NCBI GenBank assembly: GCA_937860145.1
Contig: CALMBF010000077.1
Coordinates: 1-64,000 of the forward strand
Direction of reading: 5' to 3'
DNA length: 64,000 nt
DNA from: an uncultured Geobacter sp.
GTDB taxonomy: Bacteria; Desulfobacterota; Desulfuromonadia; Geobacterales; DSM-12255
The position numbers and the translations under genes were made by a program. Within the stretch, counting starts at the first letter, position 1, and each line of letters opens with the position of its first letter. The notes beneath the pieces are model-generated. The model was not told the origin of the DNA. It saw only the letters and a program-made list of their open reading frames with translations, and searched no databases. Below, piece after piece: positions 62,564 through 64,000 of the stretch.

Positions 62564-63836
62564 AGCGGAGAGCCTCGGACGGCAGGAGCCTGGACGCCTG
62601 CCACGACGGGTAGAGGGTGGCGATGAACGATATCACGATCGCGGTGACGGAAATGACGCAGACATCCAGCGGCACGACCTGGGACGGAAACCTGTCGAGG
62701 TAGTAGACGTCACGGCTGAAGAGCTCGAAGCCGGTGAGCCGCTGGACGAACCCGACGATCGCCTCGAGGTTCTTCGCCACCAGGAGGCCGGAAAGCACGC
62801 CGACCATCGTACCGGAAACGCCGATGATGAGCCCCTCCATGATGAAAATCTTCATGATGCTCCGGCCGGTCGCCCCCATGGACTTGAGGATGGCGATGTC
62901 CCTGTTCTTCTCCATGACCAGCATGAACAGAGTCGAGGCGATGCCGAAGGCAGCCACCAGCACGATCAGGGTAAGGATGATGAACATCACGACCTTCTCG
63001 GTTTTCAGGGCAAAGAGTATGTTCTTGTTCATCTGCATCCAGTCCCGAGCAAAATAGGAGAGACCGAGTTCCCGGTTGATCCGCCTGGCAAGTTCGCCCG
63101 TGGCATACACGTCGGACACCTTCAGCTGGATGCCGGTCACCGTATCCCCCAGGCCGAGGAAGCTCTGGGCCTCCTTCAGGTCCACGTAGGCAAGGGTCGA
63201 ATCGTACTCGAACATGCCGGTGCTGAAGATGCCGGCAACCCGGAAACTCTTCATCTTCGGCACCATCCCCAGGGGGGTGATGTTACCCATGGGGGAGACG
63301 ACGTTGACCCGGTCCCCGACGAACAGGTTGAGGTTCTTGGCCAGCTCCTTGCCGATGATCAGGCCGGGGGGGATGGTTTCCGAGCTCCTGGCAACGGAGA
63401 CGACCCCGTGCTCGGGGGAGAGGTCGGCCAGTTTCCCTTCGACCATGGACTTGTACAGGTTTGTTACCTTGGGGTCGCTCTCCGGGTCGATACCGCGCAG
63501 CACCACGCCGGACACGTGCTTTCCCGAGGTGAGCATGACCTGGTTGTAAATGAACGGGGTTGCGGCCACCACCCCTTCCAGCTTGCCGAGCCTCGTCATG
63601 AGGCTCCCGTAGTCATCGATGGTGCCGCCGTTTTTCAGCACCACGATGTGGGCATTGGTCCCCAGGATCTTCTCTTTCAGGTCCTGCTCGAAGCCGGTCA
63701 TGACGGCGAGGACGATGATGAGCGCCATGACCCCGAGGGCGACACCGGCCGTGGAGATCAGGGTGATGATGGAGATGAAGGCCGACTTCCGCTTTGCCTT
63801 GAGGTAGCGGAGGCTTATGAGCAGTTCGTAGGGCAT
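62556..63836 (-). CDS. lolC: Lipoprotein-releasing ABC transporter permease (LolC/E family)
   Basis: This 426-residue permease has four membrane helices. The first is [20 protein letters not shown], a large periplasmic domain (about 50-270) follows, and three helices lie at the C-terminus. [20 protein letters not shown] is the FtsX-type coupling motif. Only one permease gene is present, so LolC-LolC homodimers (often called LolF) are likely instead of the LolCE pair of enterics. It lies 102 nt downstream of lysS; the gap (63837-63938) shows no clear promoter or gene. Confidence 0.93.
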   Translation of the reverse strand: MPYELLISLRYLKAKRKSAFISIITLISTAGVALGVMALIIVLAVMTGFEQDLKEKILGTNAHIVVLKNGGTIDDYGSLMTRLGKLEGVVAATPFIYNQVMLTSGKHVSGVVLRGIDPESDPKVTNLYKSMVEGKLADLSPEHGVVSVARSSETIPPGLIIGKELAKNLNLFVGDRVNVVSPMGNITPLGMVPKMKSFRVAGIFSTGMFEYDSTLAYVDLKEAQSFLGLGDTVTGIQLKVSDVYATGELARRINRELGLSYFARDWMQMNKNILFALKTEKVVMFIILTLIVLVAAFGIASTLFMLVMEKNRDIAILKSMGATGRSIMKIFIMEGLIIGVSGTMVGVLSGLLVAKNLEAIVGFVQRLTGFELFSRDVYYLDRFPSQVVPLDVCVISVTAIVISFIATLYPSWQASRLLPSEALRYE

Positions 63837-63938
63837 AGGAACCAGTGAACGGGCGCAGTGGACGGCTGCAGGGTGAAGCGTGAACGGCGTCGAAGCTGAT
63901 CACACTACTACCCTGGTACTGATCCCTGCGTCCCGCCG

Positions 63939-64000
63939 TTATTTTTCCTTCCTGAGCTGCGGGAAGAGGATGACGTCGCGGATGGAAGGTGAATCGGTCA
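63939..64000 (-). CDS. lysS: Lysyl-tRNA synthetase, C-terminal end (runs off the window)
   Basis: Only the last 19 codons and stop are inside the window. They encode TDSPSIRDVILFPQLRKEK, which is the conserved C-terminal motif 3 region of class II lysyl-tRNA synthetases (DSPSIRDVILFP). Being upstream of lolC in the same direction is a known order in Geobacter-like genomes. The rest of the gene cannot be judged. Confidence 0.85.
   Translation of the reverse strand, partial: TDSPSIRDVILFPQLRKEK

Overview
The window looks like a chromosomal segment of a GC-rich delta-proteobacterium of the Geobacter type (Desulfuromonadota). The support is a complete Gram-negative lipid A/LPS assembly block in one orientation (lolCD-bamA-skp-lpxD-fabZ-lpxA-lpxB-msbA-waaA-lpxK-waaFC), the yicC-gmk-rpoZ-relA-ridA order, a tungsten-type aldehyde ferredoxin oxidoreductase with its Fe-S partner, and an Acr3-type arsenic operon. 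No phage, insertion sequence, integrase or CRISPR array was seen. The taxonomic call is inference from gene content.

Layout. 1-5 kb: the start of mreB (minus strand), then a partner-switching signalling set on the plus strand: a small membrane protein, a symporter-GAF-SpoIIE phosphatase, a STAS antagonist and an RsbW-like kinase. 5.0-5.9 kb: lgt and tRNA-Ala on the minus strand. 6.0-18.3 kb: an accessory, mostly aldehyde/redox region. It holds an AraC regulator divergent from an aldo/keto reductase and a zinc alcohol dehydrogenase, a Tat-signal ferredoxin with an aldehyde oxidoreductase, a cupin-carboxymuconolactone decarboxylase fusion, a flavodoxin-like reductase, a TetR regulator and an alpha/beta hydrolase. 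Three genes here are broken: an MFS pump, a Rossmann-fold protein and a metallo-beta-lactamase-fold hydrolase. 18.4-24.0 kb: an arsenic operon (arsR, arsC, acr3, DUF2703, ArsP-like permease, CDF-like protein, two thioredoxin-like proteins, CcdA) whose first two genes appear to have leaderless promoters. 24.2-25.3 kb: tRNA-Leu, an ElyC/SanA-type protein and rpmB.

From 25.3 kb to the right end every protein gene lies on the minus strand. Read in the direction of transcription the order is: lysS end, LolCD lipoprotein release, BamA/Skp outer-membrane assembly, lipid A synthesis and flipping (LpxD, FabZ, LpxA, a Gfo/Idh oxidoreductase, LpxB, MsbA, a DUF374 acyltransferase, WaaA, LpxK), inner core (WaaF, WaaC, a WaaE-like transferase) and a deacetylase. 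Next come an acyl-ligase/carrier protein/MBOAT/SGNH/SGNH set, a 3-amino-dideoxyhexose set (acetyltransferase, ketoisomerase, aminotransferase), more glycosyltransferases, HldE, two sugar-nucleotide epimerases, YicC, Gmk, RpoZ, RelA/SpoT and RidA. Together these genes build, decorate and export the outer-membrane glycolipid.

The strongest candidate for something not well described is at 40.4-45.8 kb. There an AMP-forming ligase, an acyl-carrier protein, an MBOAT acyltransferase and two membrane-anchored SGNH-like proteins reproduce the DltA-DltC-DltB-DltD logic of Gram-positive teichoic-acid D-alanylation inside a Gram-negative LPS cluster. Other points of interest are a 55-bp element shared by two distant promoters, the leaderless arsenic promoters, a symporter-phosphatase without a visible sigma factor, and a carboxymuconolactone domain with its own internal ribosome-binding site.
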